A stretch of DNA of 64,000 nucleotides, taken from Nocardia jejuensis NBRC 103114 (GTDB taxonomy: Bacteria > Actinomycetota > Actinomycetes > Mycobacteriales > Mycobacteriaceae). The translations under genes were made by a program, and so were the position numbers. The DNA is taken from the NCBI RefSeq assembly GCF_001613145.1, contig NZ_BDBU01000014.1, positions 45,681-109,680 of the forward strand. Direction: 5' to 3'. Below, one piece after another: positions 42,661 to 54,775 of the stretch. The notes below the pieces were generated by a model, which saw only the letters and a program-made list of their open reading frames with translations, made no database searches and was not told where the DNA came from. How positions within the stretch are numbered: the stretch's first letter is position 1; each line of letters starts with the position of its first letter.

Positions 42661-42700
42661 CCGCCGAGCACCACCCGTTGGCCCCGCCGAGCACCACCCG
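42661..42700 (+). repeat. 17-bp direct repeat
   Basis: CCGCCGAGCACCACCCG occurs at 42661-42677 and again at 42684-42700, a 23-base period. It lies in non-coding DNA after aroB and is too short to call functional. Confidence 0.6.
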
Positions 42701-42724
42701 ACGGCTGAGCCCGCGACAAGCGAA

Positions 42725-42760
42725 ACGCCCCGCGCCGCAAGAGGTTGCGACGCGGGGCGT
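42725..42760. terminator. Bidirectional terminator hairpin
   Basis: ACGCCCCGCG / CGCGGGGCGT form a 10-bp stem, extended by an inner GCAA/TTGC pairing. It separates convergent aroB and the B-4DMT gene. Confidence 0.8.
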
Positions 42761-42778
42761 GAAGACCGTGGGGCCGGA

Positions 42779-43264
42779 TCAGACGGCGGCGGTCTCCTTG
42801 TTCAAGGAGATGCTGTCGTCCGGCTTGCCCGGGTTGCTCTTGTGCTCCCGGCCGACCAGGAAGCGCGCGACGGCCGCGCCGATCATGGCGGGGATGAAGA
42901 TCAGCAGGACGATGAAGGACGCGCCCGAGGTGATCTCGAACAGCAGGCCGTTGTCACCCAGATCGAACCTCGGCGCGAAGTCGATGATCCAGGCCACCAG
43001 TCCGCTGCCGAGGCCGCCCGCCACACCAGCCTTGAGCCACCGCATGGTCAGATCGGCGCCGCGCTCGGGATCCGGATTCTTCCGGCGATCGGAGCGGCCG
43101 TCCAGGAAACCCCAGGCGGCCACGATCGCGATCAGCACGACCAGGCACAAAATTCGCATCCACGAGCCATTGGTCGGCCACTGGACCATGGCGAAACCGA
43201 GCAGGGTTCGCAGTACAACAGTCAGCGCTCCCAGCCCGATGGCGCGCAACACCCACGCATTCAT
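42779..43264 (-). CDS. B-4DMT family membrane protein
   Basis: 161 residues with four hydrophobic segments in two pairs (about 5-25, 33-50, 75-100, 110-135), matching the four-helix mycobacterial membrane protein found next to the aro/pepQ genes. These are annotated as B-4DMT transporters, but their cargo is unknown. ATG 43264 is preceded by AAGGTG; GTG 43273 is the alternative. It is convergent with aroB. Confidence 0.85.
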   Translation of the reverse strand: MNAWVLRAIGLGALTVVLRTLLGFAMVQWPTNGSWMRILCLVVLIAIVAAWGFLDGRSDRRKNPDPERGADLTMRWLKAGVAGGLGSGLVAWIIDFAPRFDLGDNGLLFEITSGASFIVLLIFIPAMIGAAVARFLVGREHKSNPGKPDDSISLNKETAAV

Positions 43265-43501
43265 GTCGATCACCTTAACCTGCGCGGCCGCCTGGCCGAA
43301 CTGAAACTCGTTCTAGAACCATAACGCGTTGCCCACTCCGGCCCCGCCCGGGCATCCGTCCCCCACCGCGTACGGACGACTTCTCCCCCTTCGGCGTTGC
43401 GCATCCATCCGTGTCGCGCGGCCGATGACGCCCCGATTCCGGCGGCTGCCCGAGCGCGTCGCGCGCGGCTGCCGCGAAGGCCGCCGCGCTAGGTTTACCC
43501 G

Positions 43502-44119
43502 GTGAGCATCGAAGCCGTCGCCCTGCTGCAGGACCCGATTCGCAGGCGCCTGTACGACTACGTCGCCGCCGCCGATCACGACGTGAGCCGGGACGAGGCC
43601 GCCGAGGCGGCGCGGATCAAACGACCGCTCGCGGCCTTCCACCTCGACAAGCTGGCCGAGGCCGGACTGCTCGACGCGGTCTTCCGACGCCCCGAGGGGC
43701 GCACCGGCCCGGGCTCGGGGCGACCCGCCAAGTTCTATCGCCGGGCCGATGCCGAATTCGCGGTCACCCTGCCCGCGCGCGACTACCGTACCGTCGCATC
43801 GGTTCTCGCGGAGGCGGTCGAGTACGCGGGCCTCGAAGGGGCGATCGCCCAGGCCGCGACCGCCCAGAGCCCGGCGCTCGCGGGTCGCGATCTACTCGAG
43901 GCGCTGCGCGAGCGCGGATACGAGCCGTATCTCGACGAGCAGGTAATCCGCTTGCGCAACTGCCCTTTTCACCGCCTCGCCGTGGACTTCCCGCCACTGG
44001 TGTGCGGCATGAACCTGGCCCTGCTCACGGGTCCGGCCACCGAGGCGGGCTGGACCGCACGCCTGGACCCGGCTCCCGGCAGATGTTGCATAAGCTTCTC
44101 TAAAACAAACGCAGATTAG
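43502..44119 (+). CDS. SufR-like winged-helix regulator with four cysteines
   Basis: 205 residues. The N-terminal ArsR/SufR-type winged helix (about 10-60; SRDEAAEAARIKRPLAAFHL) is followed by a GSGRPAKFYRR wing. In the C-terminal half Cys154 (NCPF), Cys168 (LVCGMN) and Cys195/196 (GRCC) follow the spacing of SufR-like proteins that hold an Fe-S cluster. It may therefore sense oxygen, nitric oxide or iron. No suf genes are nearby; its likely target is itself or the DUF3291 gene 14 bases downstream. The start is GTG 43502. Confidence 0.82.
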   Translation: MSIEAVALLQDPIRRRLYDYVAAADHDVSRDEAAEAARIKRPLAAFHLDKLAEAGLLDAVFRRPEGRTGPGSGRPAKFYRRADAEFAVTLPARDYRTVASVLAEAVEYAGLEGAIAQAATAQSPALAGRDLLEALRERGYEPYLDEQVIRLRNCPFHRLAVDFPPLVCGMNLALLTGPATEAGWTARLDPAPGRCCISFSKTNAD

Positions 44120-44120
44120 T

Positions 44121-44126
44121 TATAGT
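44121..44126 (+). promoter_or_regulatory. -10 element for the DUF3291 gene
   Basis: TATAGT ends eight bases before ATG 44134, implying a leaderless transcript. It starts two bases after the preceding gene's stop codon. Confidence 0.5.
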
Positions 44127-44133
44127 CGACCTC

Positions 44134-44586
44134 ATGCATCTGGCTCAGCTCAATATCGGACGGCTCGTCGCACCCGAGGGCGACCCGCGAGTCGCCGATT
44201 TCTACAACGCTCTCGACCACATCAATGCCCTGGCCGACTCGTCCCCCGGATTCGTCTGGCGCATGGTCGACGGCGACTCCGGCAACGCGACAGCGTTGCG
44301 CCCCTACGACTCCGACCCCGACATGCTGGTGAACATGAGCGTCTGGGAGTCACGCGAGACCCTCTTCGACTACCTGTACCGCAGCGAGCACCTGGCCTTC
44401 GTGCAGCGCCGGCGCGAGTGGTTCGTCCCGCTGGGCGAGGTCTTCGCGGTGATGTGGTGGGTGCCCGTCGGGCACATCCCCACCCTCGCCGACGCCATGG
44501 ACCGCCTCGAGCACCTGCGCGCGAACGGCCCGTCGCCGCACGCCTTCACCTTCCGCAGCACCTTCGAACCACGATCGGCTGCCTGA
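44134..44586 (+). CDS. DUF3291 domain protein (antibiotic-monooxygenase-like fold)
   Basis: 150 residues with an N-terminal LAQLNIGRLVAP, a central FVWRMV and MSVWESRETLFDYLYRS, then FVPLGEVFAVMWWVPVGH. This is a DUF3291 dimeric alpha/beta-barrel protein related in fold to heme-degrading and quinone-forming monooxygenases. The active residues are not established. It is located directly after the SufR-like regulator, which may control it. Confidence 0.85.
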   Translation: MHLAQLNIGRLVAPEGDPRVADFYNALDHINALADSSPGFVWRMVDGDSGNATALRPYDSDPDMLVNMSVWESRETLFDYLYRSEHLAFVQRRREWFVPLGEVFAVMWWVPVGHIPTLADAMDRLEHLRANGPSPHAFTFRSTFEPRSAA

Positions 44587-44707
44587 ATCGGGTCCCGGCG
44601 GTGACGTTCGCCATCAGCACGGATGCGGGTTTCCGATGACGCGAGCCGGATCGGACGGGTAGACACGAGTGGTCACCCGCACCCGATCAGCGTAGTTAGG
44701 ACTGACG

Positions 44708-46129
44708 ATGGCACCGATCGTCACGGTTTCGAGCGGAAAGATCCTCGGCCGCACCGACAATGGGATCAGCGCGTTCCTGGGAGTGCCGTACGCGGCCGCC
44801 CCCACCGGCGCCGAGCTGTTCCAGGCCCCGCGGCGCCCGGACCCCTGGGAGGGGGCGCGGCCGGCGACCGAGTTGGGCGGCAGTTGCCCGCAGGCGGCCT
44901 ATCCGCCCGGGATCGCGGAACTGCTCGGGACCCAGACCTCACCGGGCGCGGACTACCTCAATGTCAATATCTGGACTCCGGACACCGAGGGTTCGGGCCT
45001 GCCGGTCATGGTGTGGATCCACGGTGGCGCGTTCACCCGCGGCTCGAATGCGATGCCCGCGTACGACGGTTCGGCCTTCGCCCGCGACGGTGTGGTGCTG
45101 GTATCGATCAACTATCGGCTGGGGGCCGCGGGATTCGCGGTGCTGGACGGCGCGCCGTCCAACCGGGGTCTGCTCGATCAGCAGTTCGCGCTGGCGTGGG
45201 TGCAGGAGAACATTCACGCCTTCGGCGGCGATCCGGGCAACGTGACGATCTTCGGCGAGTCGGCCGGGGCGATGAGCATCGCCGCCCTGCTGGTGTCGCC
45301 GCGGTCGGCGGGACTGTTCGCCAAGGCCGTCATGCAGAGCGGCAGCGGGGAGATCGCCGCCTCCGAGACCGACGCGCGCCTGGTCTCGGCCGAACTCGCC
45401 AAGCAGCTCGGAATCAGCGCCACCGCAGCGGAGTTCGCGACCGTCGATCCGGACGATCTGGTGGCCGCGCAGGAACGCGTGATCGCGGACTACATCGCCG
45501 ACACCGATCCGGCGCGCTGGGGCGAGTCGGTGGTCTCGGGCGGCCTGTCCTCGATGTGCCTGTTCCCGACCCTGGACGGCGCCGTGCTGGTCGAGCGGCC
45601 GATCGATGCCGCGAGCGCCGGAGCCGCCCGCGGAATTCCCCTGCTCATCGGCCACAACGCGGACGAGTTCCGGCTCTTCATCGTCCCCAACGGCATTGCG
45701 GCGCAGCTGACCATGGGCGTGCTGCCCGCTCTGCTGGGGCGCTATCGGGTCGATCCGTCCGTGCTCGAGCGGTATGCCGCGGAGCGACCCGGGGTATCCG
45801 CGGGTGACCTGTTCGCCGCCATTCTCACCGATCACGCGTTCGGCGTGCCCTCGCGCGCGCTGGCATCGGCGCAATCGGCCACCGGAACTCCGGCGTATGT
45901 CTACGAATTCGGCTGGGGCCGAGTCGATCAGGACCTCGGCGCGTTCCACGCACTCGAGATCCCGTTCGTCTTCGACACCCTCGACGCCGCGCCGAACCTG
46001 GTGGGGGCCGACCCCTCCCAGGCGGTCGCGGACGATATGCACGCGGCCTGGGTGGCTTTCGCCCGGACCGGGGATCCGGGCTGGGCCGCCTACAGCCAGG
46101 ACACACCGCAGGTGCGCACGTTCGGCTGA
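44708..46129 (+). CDS. Carboxylesterase family B
   Basis: 473 residues, cytoplasmic (no signal peptide). The type B esterase signature is complete: WIHGGAF oxyanion loop, IFGESAGAMS with nucleophile Ser185, the acidic residue in IGHNADEFRL and the catalytic His in GAFHALEIPF. AGGACTGACG precedes ATG 44708. The substrate is unknown; such enzymes hydrolyse p-nitrobenzyl-type, carbamate or polyketide esters. It is convergent with the TetR gene downstream. Confidence 0.93.
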   Translation: MAPIVTVSSGKILGRTDNGISAFLGVPYAAAPTGAELFQAPRRPDPWEGARPATELGGSCPQAAYPPGIAELLGTQTSPGADYLNVNIWTPDTEGSGLPVMVWIHGGAFTRGSNAMPAYDGSAFARDGVVLVSINYRLGAAGFAVLDGAPSNRGLLDQQFALAWVQENIHAFGGDPGNVTIFGESAGAMSIAALLVSPRSAGLFAKAVMQSGSGEIAASETDARLVSAELAKQLGISATAAEFATVDPDDLVAAQERVIADYIADTDPARWGESVVSGGLSSMCLFPTLDGAVLVERPIDAASAGAARGIPLLIGHNADEFRLFIVPNGIAAQLTMGVLPALLGRYRVDPSVLERYAAERPGVSAGDLFAAILTDHAFGVPSRALASAQSATGTPAYVYEFGWGRVDQDLGAFHALEIPFVFDTLDAAPNLVGADPSQAVADDMHAAWVAFARTGDPGWAAYSQDTPQVRTFG

Positions 46130-46157
46130 CACCGAACCACTCCCTCTGCGGCACAAG

Positions 46158-46748
46158 CTATTTCGGTAGCGCCCCGGCCAGGACGGTCGTCACGACCCGT
46201 GTCACGGCTCGGGGCTCCGGAGGCTGCGCCGAGCGATCGGCGAACAACAGATGCCCGGCGCCGATCAATGTCGGTGCGAGCGTGGCGATATCGGCGTCAC
46301 TCGCCAGCCGGCCCAGGTCTCGTTCGGCCTCGAGATAGCGGCCGATCATGACCGATGCCTCCGACAGCACGGGTATTCCGCCGACACCGGCTCGGCGCAG
46401 CCGAGCGCGCACCTCGTCCCGGAAGATGACCAGCCCGATGACGGCCACGGCGACCGATTCGAATATCACCACGAGCGCGCCGGAGACGTTGTCGATGACG
46501 GCGCCGCTCCCGGCGGAGGCCCGCAACACCTCGGTCTGCCCTTCGATCCGCGCGATCCGATCCTGTACGAGTTCGGTGAGGAACGCGTCGAAGTCCGCGA
46601 AATGCCGGTGCAGGACCCCCTTCGCGCACCCCGCCTCGTCGGTGACGGCCCGGCTGGTCAGCGCGCTGGGCCCGTCCCGCAGCAGAATCCGCTCGGCCGC
46701 GTCGAAAAGCTGTGTGCGCGCGTCGCGAATGGCTATGCCTGTGGGCAC
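46158..46748 (-). CDS. TetR family transcriptional regulator
   Basis: About 196 residues from GTG 46748, which has GGAGAAGGG upstream; ATG 46787 is an alternative. The helix-turn-helix region is RTQLFDAAERILLRDGPSAL, then VTDEAGCAKGVLHRHFADF. The ligand domain includes a hydrophobic ALVVIFESVAVAVIGLVIF helix. Divergent from the methyltransferase gene; a triple half-site operator sits between them at 46792-46820. Confidence 0.9.
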   Translation of the reverse strand: MPTGIAIRDARTQLFDAAERILLRDGPSALTSRAVTDEAGCAKGVLHRHFADFDAFLTELVQDRIARIEGQTEVLRASAGSGAVIDNVSGALVVIFESVAVAVIGLVIFRDEVRARLRRAGVGGIPVLSEASVMIGRYLEAERDLGRLASDADIATLAPTLIGAGHLLFADRSAQPPEPRAVTRVVTTVLAGALPK

Positions 46749-46791
46749 CGCGAAGGTCCCTTCTCCGTATTCCCGACCCGAACCCATTGAG

Positions 46792-46820
46792 AGTGGGCAT
46801 GTGCCCACTTATAGTGGGCA
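46792..46820. promoter_or_regulatory. TetR operator with three overlapping half-sites
   Basis: AGTGGGCA (46792-46799), TGCCCACT (46802-46809) and AGTGGGCA (46813-46820) make two overlapping perfect palindromes with two- and three-base centres. The right-hand one covers a TATAGT -10 (46810-46815) of the methyltransferase. The regulator should therefore repress both genes. Confidence 0.8.
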
Positions 46821-46821
46821 C

Positions 46822-47655
46822 ATGGTCACTCTACCTCCCGGCGAACCCGGAACCCCCTCGCTCGAACCTCATCGAGTCACGCGGGTCGCGGTGTCGTTCG
46901 GCTCGCACGCGGCCCGCTACGACCGCACCCGGCCCGCCTACCCCGCCGCCCTGGTGGAGCGGATCGTCGCCGCGGCGGGCCCCGGCATCCTGGATGTCGG
47001 CTGCGGCACCGGCACCGCGTCCCGGCAATTCCAGGCGGCCGGATGCCGCGTCCTGGGTGTCGAACCCGACGCCCGGATGGCCGATTTCGCGCGGCGCGGC
47101 GGACTCACCGTCGAAGAATCGACCTTCGAGACCTGGGATCCCGCCGACCGCACCTTCGACGCCGTCATCGCCGCGACCGCCTGGCACTGGGTGGATCCAC
47201 TCGCGGGAGCGGCCAAGGCGGCGCGGGTCCTGCGTCCCGGCGGCCTCCTCGCACCGTTCTGGCACGTCTTCCAGCTGCCGCAGGAGATTTCGGCGGCCTT
47301 CACCACCGCGTACACGCGCGTGGCGCCCGACTCCCCGTTCCGGCTGCAGCCCGCCGGATCGACCCTCGAGATGTACCAGGCGCTGTTCGACAAGGCCGCC
47401 GACAGCATCTGCGCGGCAGGCGCTTTCGATACCCCCGCACAGTGGCGGTACGACTGGGAACACACCTACACCCGCGCGGAATGGCTCGACCAGATCCCCA
47501 CCCACGGCCCCTTGAACGATCTCCCTCCCGGCGACTTGGCCGAGGTGCTCGACGCGGTGGGCGAGGCCATCGACAATCTGGGCGGAGCGTTCCGCCTGCC
47601 CTACTCAACGATCGCGGTGACCGCGCGGCGCAACTCGTCCCCCGCACCGGCCTGA
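46822..47655 (+). CDS. SAM-dependent methyltransferase
   Basis: 277 residues, class I methyltransferase of the UbiE/Methyltransf_11 kind. Motif I is ILDVGCGTGTASRQF, motif II FDAVIAATAWHWVDP, motif III LRPGGLL. The N-terminal FGSHAARYDRTRPAYP is shared with trans-aconitate-like and toxin-associated methyltransferases. ATG 46822 lies seven bases after TATAGT, so the transcript is probably leaderless. Directly controlled by the divergent TetR protein, judging by the operator. The acceptor is unknown. Confidence 0.9.
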   Translation: MVTLPPGEPGTPSLEPHRVTRVAVSFGSHAARYDRTRPAYPAALVERIVAAAGPGILDVGCGTGTASRQFQAAGCRVLGVEPDARMADFARRGGLTVEESTFETWDPADRTFDAVIAATAWHWVDPLAGAAKAARVLRPGGLLAPFWHVFQLPQEISAAFTTAYTRVAPDSPFRLQPAGSTLEMYQALFDKAADSICAAGAFDTPAQWRYDWEHTYTRAEWLDQIPTHGPLNDLPPGDLAEVLDAVGEAIDNLGGAFRLPYSTIAVTARRNSSPAPA

Positions 47656-47783
47656 GCCGTCCACCGGATGACCTCGCTCGGCGACTACACGACCGACTGT
47701 GTTGCGCGACAACCGATCACACAATCCGCACCGGTTGCGACGCCGAACTGAAAGCCGTGCGCGGGCGGCCACCGGCTCGGACC

Positions 47784-47806
47784 GGAGTGAACCGGCGCTT
47801 CACTCC
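47784..47806. terminator. Hairpin overlapping the aroE stop
   Basis: GGAGTGAA and TTCACTCC with a seven-base loop, between convergent methyltransferase and aroE. One arm includes the aroE stop codon. A possible terminator. Confidence 0.5.
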
Positions 47807-48624
47807 TGAAGCGCGGCAGCCATTTCCGCGCGCGGTGCGGGCTTGCCGGTGAACAGCTCCACCTGGCCGTAGGCCTGGTTCAGCAGCATCTGCAGGCCAC
47901 TGATCACGGTGTTGCCCGCACGGGTCACCGCCTCGGCCAGCGGCGTGGGCCAGGGGTTGTAGATGGCGTCCAGGACGTACGGGGCGAGGGCCACCGAATT
48001 CGCCACCGCCGCGGCGGCGTCCGCGGGAACCGTGCTGACCACCGCGTCGACATCGGCGCAGACGAAACCCACCGTGTCCGGGTCGAAGTCGATCACCTCG
48101 GCCGACATGTGCAGGCGCTCGGCCAGTTCCAGGGTGTCGGCGGCGCGGCCCTTGTCCCGGGCGACGATGGTGACGGTGTGCACGCCCAGATCGGCCAGCG
48201 CCAGCAGGGCCGGACGGGCGGTGCCGCCCGCACCGAGCACGACGGCGCGCGCGGCTTCGCTCACACCGGCGCCCTCCAGCGCGCCGCGCACACCGTCCAC
48301 GTCGGTGCAGTCCGCGTGCCAGCCGTTCTCCGCGCGCAGCAGGGTGTTCGCCGAACCCACCAGCTCGGCCCGTTCGGTGCGCTCGTCGGCGTACGCGAGG
48401 GCGGCGACCTTGCCCGGCATGGTCACCGAGAGCCCGACCCATTCCGGGCCCAGGCCGTCCACGAGCCCGGGCAGTTGTTCCCCGGTGCATTCGATGCGCT
48501 CGTAGCTCCAGTCCAGACCCAGTGCCCGGTAGGCCGCCAGATGCAGCTGCGGCGATCGCGAGTGTGCGATCGGGCTGCCCAGCACGGCGGCCTTCCGGCT
48601 AGCGGCCGCTGTCGAGAATTCCAC
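47800..48624 (-). CDS. aroE: Shikimate dehydrogenase
   Basis: 274 residues, reduces 3-dehydroshikimate with NADPH. AAVLGSPIAHSRSPQLH is the substrate-binding N-terminus. Catalytic Lys is expected in VTMPGK, GSANTLL follows, and LGAGGTARPALLAL is the NADP-binding loop. GTG 48624 overlaps the mltG end by 26 bases. It is last in the order alaS-ruvX-mltG-aroE on the minus strand, apart from the aroC-K-B operon. Confidence 0.95.
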   Translation of the reverse strand: MEFSTAAASRKAAVLGSPIAHSRSPQLHLAAYRALGLDWSYERIECTGEQLPGLVDGLGPEWVGLSVTMPGKVAALAYADERTERAELVGSANTLLRAENGWHADCTDVDGVRGALEGAGVSEAARAVVLGAGGTARPALLALADLGVHTVTIVARDKGRAADTLELAERLHMSAEVIDFDPDTVGFVCADVDAVVSTVPADAAAAVANSVALAPYVLDAIYNPWPTPLAEAVTRAGNTVISGLQMLLNQAYGQVELFTGKPAPRAEMAAALQE

Positions 48625-50041
48625 TCTGCCTTGCCTTTTCGATATTGCGGAGATGCTCGCTGTAGCTCTCGGTGAAGAGCGTGGTGCCCTTCTGATCGAT
48701 CGTGACGAAGTACAGCCACGGACCGGCCGCCGGATTCTCGATGGCACGCAACGCTTCCAGCGAGGGGGCGGAGATCGGCGTCGCGGGCAGGCCGGACATC
48801 GCGTAGGTGTTCCACGGCGTCTTCTTCGCGCGGTCCGCGTCGGTGGTGGCGACCTCGGTGGAGGTCAGCGCGTAGTTGACGGTGGAGTCGAACTGCAGCG
48901 GCTGATCGACCTTGAGCCGGTTCACGATCACCCGCGCCACCTTCGACATGTCCTGTGGCAGCGCCTCACGCTCGACCAGGGATGCCGCGATGAGCGTGTC
49001 GTACGGCGAAAGCCCGTTGGCCGCACCCGATTGCAGGATTCCGGTGGTCTCGTAGCTGGCCGCGCTCGCGGTCACCAGCTGCCTGAGGATGTCCTGCGGG
49101 CTGGCGCTGGGATCGAAATCGAGTGTGCCGCCGGCGATCAGGCCCTCGAGCTTGCGGCTGGGGTCCGGCACGGTGCGCACCCGGTCCGCGGCCCACGACG
49201 GCACACCCAGAGCGCCGGGGTCGGTGCTGGTGCCGGCGGCGTCCAACTGTTCGTAGGTCACGCATTTGGCGGCTGCCCCGGTGCCGACACAGCTGGCCTC
49301 GGCGATCTTGCGGTAGATGCCGTCCTTGCGCGCGCCGGTGTTCACGTCGGTGGAGTCGTGCAGCTGGCGGCCCTCGGAGATGACCACATTGCCGACTCGC
49401 GCGTTCTTGCCGAACAGTGCGGTGACCGCCTCGGCGGCGGCGCTGTGGCTCGGGATGGCGTAGTAGCCCGGCTGCACCGAGTTCATGTTCGTATTGCGCA
49501 CGGCGGCTTCGTAGAAGGCCGCGCTGCTGGCGACCACGCCGCGCTCGTGCATGGTGTCGGCGATCTGGGTCGCGGTGTCACCGGACTTCACCTGCACGAC
49601 CGCGATCGGCCCCTGCGGTCCGGAGAAGTCCTCGGGCGGGCTCAACCGGTTCATGAACTTCCACCCGGCGAAGCCGATGGCGCCCACGAAGAGGATGACG
49701 AACACGCTGCTGATGACGTACATGTTCCGGCGACGGCGCTTGCGCTCGGCCGCCTTGCGCGAGGCGACCCGGGAACGCTTCGGGCGCTGGCCCGAACGCC
49801 CGCCGGAGCCCCGGCCCTCGGACCGCGGCGCGGAGCGCCGGCCACGATCGGCGCGCTGGGGAGCGGTGCGCCGGGGTGGTTCGGGTTCGAGGATCGGCTC
49901 GTCGTCCTCGTCGTCCTCGTAGCGAGGGATGACGGTGGTGTCGTCCTCGTAGTCTTCCGCTTCTTCCCAGTCGTCCCTGCGGTAGCGGCGATCCGCGTTC
50001 TGCCGATAGCGTTCCTCGGCTCGCGTCCAGCGGTCGGTCAT
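48599..50041 (-). CDS. mltG: Endolytic murein transglycosylase MltG
   Basis: 480 residues. Cuts nascent glycan strands within the periplasm-like space and helps set strand length. A long charged cytoplasmic N-terminus (1-104, rich in Asp/Glu then Arg) precedes one membrane helix (about 106-126). The outer part has a LysM-like segment ([16 protein letters not shown]) and the YceG catalytic domain with the Glu in [12 protein letters not shown] 50041 overlaps ruvX by four bases (ATGA). Confidence 0.94.
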   Translation of the reverse strand: MTDRWTRAEERYRQNADRRYRRDDWEEAEDYEDDTTVIPRYEDDEDDEPILEPEPPRRTAPQRADRGRRSAPRSEGRGSGGRSGQRPKRSRVASRKAAERKRRRRNMYVISSVFVILFVGAIGFAGWKFMNRLSPPEDFSGPQGPIAVVQVKSGDTATQIADTMHERGVVASSAAFYEAAVRNTNMNSVQPGYYAIPSHSAAAEAVTALFGKNARVGNVVISEGRQLHDSTDVNTGARKDGIYRKIAEASCVGTGAAAKCVTYEQLDAAGTSTDPGALGVPSWAADRVRTVPDPSRKLEGLIAGGTLDFDPSASPQDILRQLVTASAASYETTGILQSGAANGLSPYDTLIAASLVEREALPQDMSKVARVIVNRLKVDQPLQFDSTVNYALTSTEVATTDADRAKKTPWNTYAMSGLPATPISAPSLEALRAIENPAAGPWLYFVTIDQKGTTLFTESYSEHLRNIEKARQSGILDSGR

Positions 50042-50615
50042 GCGTCAGCACCGCCCGGCTTCAATAGCGCACTCCGTTCGTCCAACCAACCCTGCAGGAT
50101 CGACACGGCGGCCGCCTGATCGATGACCTGCCGCTGCCCGCGCGCGCGAACTCCACTGTCTCGCAACGCGCGCGCAGCAGACACCGTAGTCAAACGTTCG
50201 TCGGAAAGTCGCACCGGTGTCGGCGCGATCAGGGTCCGCAAACGCCCCGCGAAGGTGGCAGCCAGCTTAGCCGAAGAGCCGCTCTCACCGCGCAAGGTCC
50301 GCGGCAGGCCGACGATCACTTCCACGGCTTCGTACTCCAGCACAATCTGGGCAATCCTGGCCAGGTCCGGCGACAGGGTGCCCGGCGCGACCTTCTTGGC
50401 CTTGGGCACGGTCTCGACGGGTGTGGCCAGGATGCCGTCGGGGTCGCTCGAGGCGACACCGATGCGGACGCTGCCCACATCGATGCCGATCCGGCGGCCC
50501 CGGCCGGGGTCCGAGCCCGCCGCGGGACGGTCGGCGGCGAACCGCGCATCGGCCACCGCGGGGGTCCGCGCACCTTCGAAGGCGCCCGGCGTGTCCGAGG
50601 ATTCGGAAGTCGACA

Positions 50616-50616
<1 letters not shown>
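50038..50616 (-). CDS. ruvX: RuvX/YqgF RNase H-fold nuclease
   Basis: 192 residues. RNase H-like fold with the first catalytic Asp in [24 protein letters not shown] in the middle and the last acidic residue in QAAAVSILQ. Proposed to resolve Holliday junctions or process pre-16S rRNA. About 40 low-complexity residues precede the fold. ATG 50616 shares one base with the alaS stop (TGATG). Confidence 0.93.
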
Positions 50617-53291
<2,675 letters not shown>

Positions 53292-53365
53292 GCCTACCGT
53301 CCCCGGTCCAGCAGGTTTACCGAGGTACCGGCCATCGTGCGGCGACTCTGGCTACCATCGCCGGA

Positions 53366-54019
53366 GTGACTGTGATCCCGGACCCGTCCCAGCGTTTCCC
53401 GCTCCCCCACACCGAGCGCACCGTGTTCCTGAAACCGCACATCACGGCGGACAACATCGAGGTCGGCGACTACACCTACTTCGACGATCCGAACGACGCC
53501 ACCGCCTTCGAGCGGGAGAACGTGCTGTATGCCTTCGGCCCGGAAAAGCTGATCATCGGCAAGTTCTGCGCCCTCGCGACCGGCACCCGATTCATCATGG
53601 CCGGGGCCAATCACCCGACCGCCGGCGTTTCGACGTTCCCGTTCACCATCTTCGGCGGAACCTGGGCCGAGGAGACCATGGACATCATCACCTCGATCCC
53701 CAGCAAGGGCGACACGGTCGTCGGCAACGACGTCTGGTTCGGCTACAACACCCTGATCATGCCCGGCGTCACCATCGGCGACGGCGCCATCGTCGCCACC
53801 GGCTCGGTCGTCACCACCGACGTCCCGCCCTACACCATCGTCGGCGGCAACCCCGCCAAACCGGTCAAACAGCGCTACCCCGACGAGGACATCGCCCGCC
53901 TCCTGGCCGCGGCCTGGTGGAACTGGCCCCTCGACGTCATCACCGAGAACGTGCGCACCATCATGGCGGGCACCCCGCACGACATCGAGAAGATCGCCGT
54001 GGCGAACGGTCTCCTCTGA
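53366..54019 (+). CDS. CatB/Vat-type hexapeptide O-acetyltransferase
   Basis: 217 residues with left-handed beta-helix repeats ([13 protein letters not shown]; later [21 protein letters not shown] and [24 protein letters not shown]). AGANHPT holds the likely catalytic His. This group includes streptogramin (Vat) and chloramphenicol (CatB) acetyltransferases, but many chromosomal members act on other alcohols, so resistance is not proven. The start is GTG 53366, eight bases after TACCAT, possibly leaderless. Confidence 0.88.
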   Translation: MTVIPDPSQRFPLPHTERTVFLKPHITADNIEVGDYTYFDDPNDATAFERENVLYAFGPEKLIIGKFCALATGTRFIMAGANHPTAGVSTFPFTIFGGTWAEETMDIITSIPSKGDTVVGNDVWFGYNTLIMPGVTIGDGAIVATGSVVTTDVPPYTIVGGNPAKPVKQRYPDEDIARLLAAAWWNWPLDVITENVRTIMAGTPHDIEKIAVANGLL

Positions 54020-54058
54020 CTCTCCTCGCCGCTCGAGCCGACCTCACCCTGGATCGCG

Positions 54059-54634
54059 TCAGCGCACGAGATCCTTCAACGGCTGGGTATCGAGTGTGAT
54101 GCCCACCGGAGACGGAAGCTCGAGCGGCTCACCGAAGGGCAGCCGGACCGTCATCGAGTAGACCCCGTTGTACGGGCGACTGTAGACAACTGTTTCGCAG
54201 GTATCCCTGTCGATCAGAAGGTAGACGGGAATACCCGCTTCCGCGTAGGCCTTCGGCTTTTCGATCCTGTCTCGCCGAGTCGTATCGGAGTCGTATGAGG
54301 TGACCTCGACGACCATCAGCGCCGATTCCGGATCGACCCAATCGCCCTGGCCCTGATATACGCCGTCGGGAGCCAGGACCGCATCCGCCCGAGCACGGCC
54401 TTTCCGATAGGACTCGACCTTCATATCGACCTCGGGGTACAGCCACAGTTCATCACGCAGCGGGAGGATTCGCCTGGCCAGCCAGCGCACGATTTCCCGG
54501 TGATCACCGTCCGGCACCGCTTTCACCCCCAGCTTTCCGTACAGGAACTCGAGCCGAGCCGCCTCGCCCTGATGCTGGGCGAGTTCCTCGAAATCACTGA
54601 CCCGCATTTGCGGATTATCAGCCATGGCGGTCAC
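54059..54634 (-). CDS. Uma2 family PD-(D/E)XK nuclease-like protein
   Basis: 191 residues. The nuclease fold is recognised from RADAVLAPDGVY (acidic residue), LMVVEVTSYDSD (the ExK-like strand, here EVT) and KAYAEAGIPVYLLID. Uma2 proteins are abundant in actinobacteria and cyanobacteria; their role is uncertain. GTG 54634 has GGAGG six bases upstream; ATG 54625 is the alternative. It stands alone between the acetyltransferase and rarA. Confidence 0.88.
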   Translation of the reverse strand: MTAMADNPQMRVSDFEELAQHQGEAARLEFLYGKLGVKAVPDGDHREIVRWLARRILPLRDELWLYPEVDMKVESYRKGRARADAVLAPDGVYQGQGDWVDPESALMVVEVTSYDSDTTRRDRIEKPKAYAEAGIPVYLLIDRDTCETVVYSRPYNGVYSMTVRLPFGEPLELPSPVGITLDTQPLKDLVR

Positions 54635-54775
54635 CGAATCCCTCCGTTCTGCTGGGCGGATCGCGGATCGACACGATCACCTAGGAGCCAGTGTGACCTG
54701 CCGACCGGTGTTCGCGCCGACTCACCATCCCGACACGCAGAAGTTCTATGGGCGCCGGGGACAACTCGGCGTCGC

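Noticed and set aside
53366..54019. Calling the hexapeptide acetyltransferase an antibiotic-resistance gene
   Set aside because: The fold is shared by many housekeeping acetyltransferases and there is no resistance context or mobile element.
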